Origin: Neisseriaceae bacterium | GTDB lineage: Bacteria > Pseudomonadota > Gammaproteobacteria > Burkholderiales > Neisseriaceae | Length of the DNA stretch: 6,646 nt | Direction: 5' to 3' | Assembly (NCBI GenBank): GCA_017446355.1 | Contig: JAFSQZ010000114.1 | Location: forward strand, 1 to 6,646 | In this document: in pieces, positions 5,012-6,646 of the stretch | Layout: each line of letters starts with the position of its first letter | Position numbering within the stretch: the first letter of the stretch is position 1 | The notes under the pieces: generated by a model | The model's database searches: none | What the model saw: only the letters and a program-made list of their open reading frames with translations | What the model was told of the DNA's origin: nothing | Program-made: the position numbers and the translations under genes

Positions 5012-6646
5012 ATGAAACCATTATTAGAACAAGCGCAAAATTGGCTGAATCAAGATCCCGATACCGAAACGCGTCAGCAATTAAAAACATTGATTGAACG
5101 TGCCAAAGAAAATCAAACCGATGCACAGAATGAATTAAAACAATTGTTTACATCACGTTTGCAATTTGGTACGGCTGGTTTACGTGGACGTTTACAGGCA
5201 GGCTGTAATGGTATGAACCGTGTTTTGGTGATGCAAACGGCGAAAGGTTTAGCGGATTACCTGTTGGCAAATCATCAACAGCCTTCTATTGTGATTGGCT
5301 ATGATGGGCGCAAAAATTCAGCGATTTTTGCGCAAGACACCGCCCAAATTATGGCAGGTGCTGGCATTAAAACCTTGTTGTTGCCACGTCCTTTGCCCAC
5401 GCCTGTTTTGGCGTTTGCCTTGCGTTATTTTGATTGCCACGCAGGCGTGATGGTTACCGCTAGCCATAATCCTGCACACGACAATGGCTATAAAGTTTAT
5501 TTGGGCAAGCAGCACGGTGGTGGGCAAATTGTTTCGCCGATAGATGCACATATTGCCGAAGCCATTGATTTGGCAGCACAAATCAATATTAACGATTATC
5601 CGAAAAGCGATGATTTCACGGTGTTAGATGAAACTGTGATTGATGCTTATGTTGCTGCCACAGCAAAAATAGCGCGTGCGCCAAAAACAGAACTGAATTT
5701 TGTTTATACTGCTTTACATGGCGTGGGCAAAGATATTTTGCTAAAAACTTTTCAGGCAGCACAATTGCCTTTACCACATATTGTGGCAGAACAAGCGGAA
5801 CCTGATGCACAATTTCCAACGGTTGTTTTTCCCAATCCAGAAGAAAAAGGCGCGTTGGATTTAGCTTTTGCGCTGGCCAAACAGCATAATGCAGAATTGA
5901 TTATTGCAAACGACCCTGATGCCGATCGTTTTGCAGTGGCTTTGCCTGATGAACAAGGAAATTGGCACAGTATTCACGGCAACTTAATTGGTTGCTATTT
6001 GGCTTGGTATGTTGCGCAACAGGCGAAACAAACAGGCAAACAAGGCGCGTTAGCGTGTTCACTGGTTTCTACGCCTGCTTTGGCAAAAATTGCGCAACAT
6101 TATGATTTAACGCACGAAGAAACGTTTACAGGTTTTAAATACATCGCCAAAGTGAAAAATATGATTTATGGTTTTGAAGAATCATTAGGTTACTTGGTTG
6201 ACCCTGAAAAAGTGGCGGATAAAGACGGTATTTCGGCGGCGGTGGCTTTTGTGGATTTGGTGTGTCAATTAAAAGCAGCAGGTAAAAGTTTGCACGATTA
6301 TATTCAATCGTTTACCGAAACATTTGGTGCGTTTGACAGTACACAAATTTCTTTACGTTTCAAAGTGTTAGATGATATTGCCGCACTAATGAACGCTTTT
6401 CGCCAAGCGCCACCACAAGCCATTGGTACACAAAAAATGACGGCGTATAAAGATTATATCAATCATCAAGAACCCCATAATATTTTGGTCTACCATTTAA
6501 ATAATGGCAACCGCGTGATTATTCGTCCATCTGGCACAGAACCAAAAGTGAAAGTATATTTAGATGTTGTGGGTAAAAACGCACAAGATGCTAAACGTGC
6601 GTTAAATGTGCTGGAAAACGATATGCGCGAATTATTGCGTCAAGAA
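5012..6646 (+). CDS. Phospho-sugar mutase (phosphoglucomutase/phosphomannomutase family), end at or just beyond window
   Basis: Enzymes of this alpha-D-phosphohexomutase family interconvert hexose 1- and 6-phosphates through a phosphoserine, supplying sugars for glycans and carbon metabolism. The frame is open for 545 codons from the ATG at 5012 to the window edge with no stop, so the C-terminus is not seen but must be close. Domain 1 has FGTAGLRG (52-59) and the active-site TASHNP (149-154) with Ser151 as the phosphorylated residue. The metal loop DPDADR is at 301-306, the sugar-specificity loop GFEESLG at 387-393, and the phosphate-binding loop RPSGTEPKVKVY at 505-516. The length and FGTAGLRG opening place it in the large PGM2-like group rather than the roughly 445-460-residue GlmM or AlgC-like proteins. 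Glucose versus mannose preference cannot be read from the sequence. A weak AAGGT lies at 4996-5000, eleven bases before the start. It may be co-transcribed with pncB. Confidence 0.95.
   Translation, partial: MKPLLEQAQNWLNQDPDTETRQQLKTLIERAKENQTDAQNELKQLFTSRLQFGTAGLRGRLQAGCNGMNRVLVMQTAKGLADYLLANHQQPSIVIGYDGRKNSAIFAQDTAQIMAGAGIKTLLLPRPLPTPVLAFALRYFDCHAGVMVTASHNPAHDNGYKVYLGKQHGGGQIVSPIDAHIAEAIDLAAQININDYPKSDDFTVLDETVIDAYVAATAKIARAPKTELNFVYTALHGVGKDILLKTFQAAQLPLPHIVAEQAEPDAQFPTVVFPNPEEKGALDLAFALAKQHNAELIIANDPDADRFAVALPDEQGNWHSIHGNLIGCYLAWYVAQQAKQTGKQGALACSLVSTPALAKIAQHYDLTHEETFTGFKYIAKVKNMIYGFEESLGYLVDPEKVADKDGISAAVAFVDLVCQLKAAGKSLHDYIQSFTETFGAFDSTQISLRFKVLDDIAALMNAFRQAPPQAIGTQKMTAYKDYINHQEPHNILVYHLNNGNRVIIRPSGTEPKVKVYLDVVGKNAQDAKRALNVLENDMRELLRQE
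5751..5762 (-). repeat. Partial DUS inside the phospho-sugar mutase gene
   Basis: The minus strand reads GTGCTGCCTGAA, 10 of 12, with the complete GCTGCCTGAA core and differences only at the first two bases. It lies in codons for FQAAQ of the mutase. Confidence 0.45.

Noticed and set aside
4782..5126. Minus-strand open frame of 114 codons across the pncB-mutase gap
   Set aside because: It overlaps conserved ends of two well-supported genes and has no recognisable motif or ribosome binding site.

Overview
The window looks like core chromosome of a low-GC member of the Neisseriaceae. The evidence is the DNA uptake sequence (DUS) signature: two intergenic copies of AGGCTGCCTGAA, each extended to the 17-base palindrome TTTCAGGCTGCCTGAAA, plus several 10-11/12 near-matches inside genes. 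From memory of the published DUS dialects, AGGCTGCCTGAA is the Simonsiella-type form and AGGCAGCCTGAA the Kingella-type form. The AT-rich composition and mostly Simonsiella-type isolated copies favour Simonsiella or a close relative. This is an inference, not a database match.

Layout from left to right. Positions 1-1338 on the minus strand hold guaA (GMP synthase), with its C-terminus cut off by the window edge. Positions 1339-1746 form an AT-rich divergent intergenic region. It holds a probable extended -10 promoter for guaA, a candidate promoter for the rightward gene and an 11-bp inverted repeat. A 121-residue Roadblock/LC7-like protein follows at 1747-2112 with a strong intrinsic terminator at 2147-2181. 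Next come a RhlE-type DEAD-box RNA helicase (2287-3681), pncB (nicotinate phosphoribosyltransferase, 3740-4945) and a large phospho-sugar mutase (5012 to the window end, at or very near its C-terminus). Perfect DUS palindromes lie just before the helicase gene and between it and pncB. A decayed copy lies between pncB and the mutase.

The genes are mostly housekeeping: GMP synthesis, RNA remodelling, NAD salvage and hexose-phosphate interconversion. They do not form an evident pathway. The three rightward genes after 2287 have short gaps and no intrinsic terminator between them, so co-transcription is possible. I found no mobile element, CRISPR array, RNA gene or defence system, and no convincing new multi-gene system. 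The points most worth a second look are the DUS palindromes that present two dialects at once, the nested inverted repeat ahead of the helicase gene, and the orphan Roadblock-like gene with its structured upstream region.
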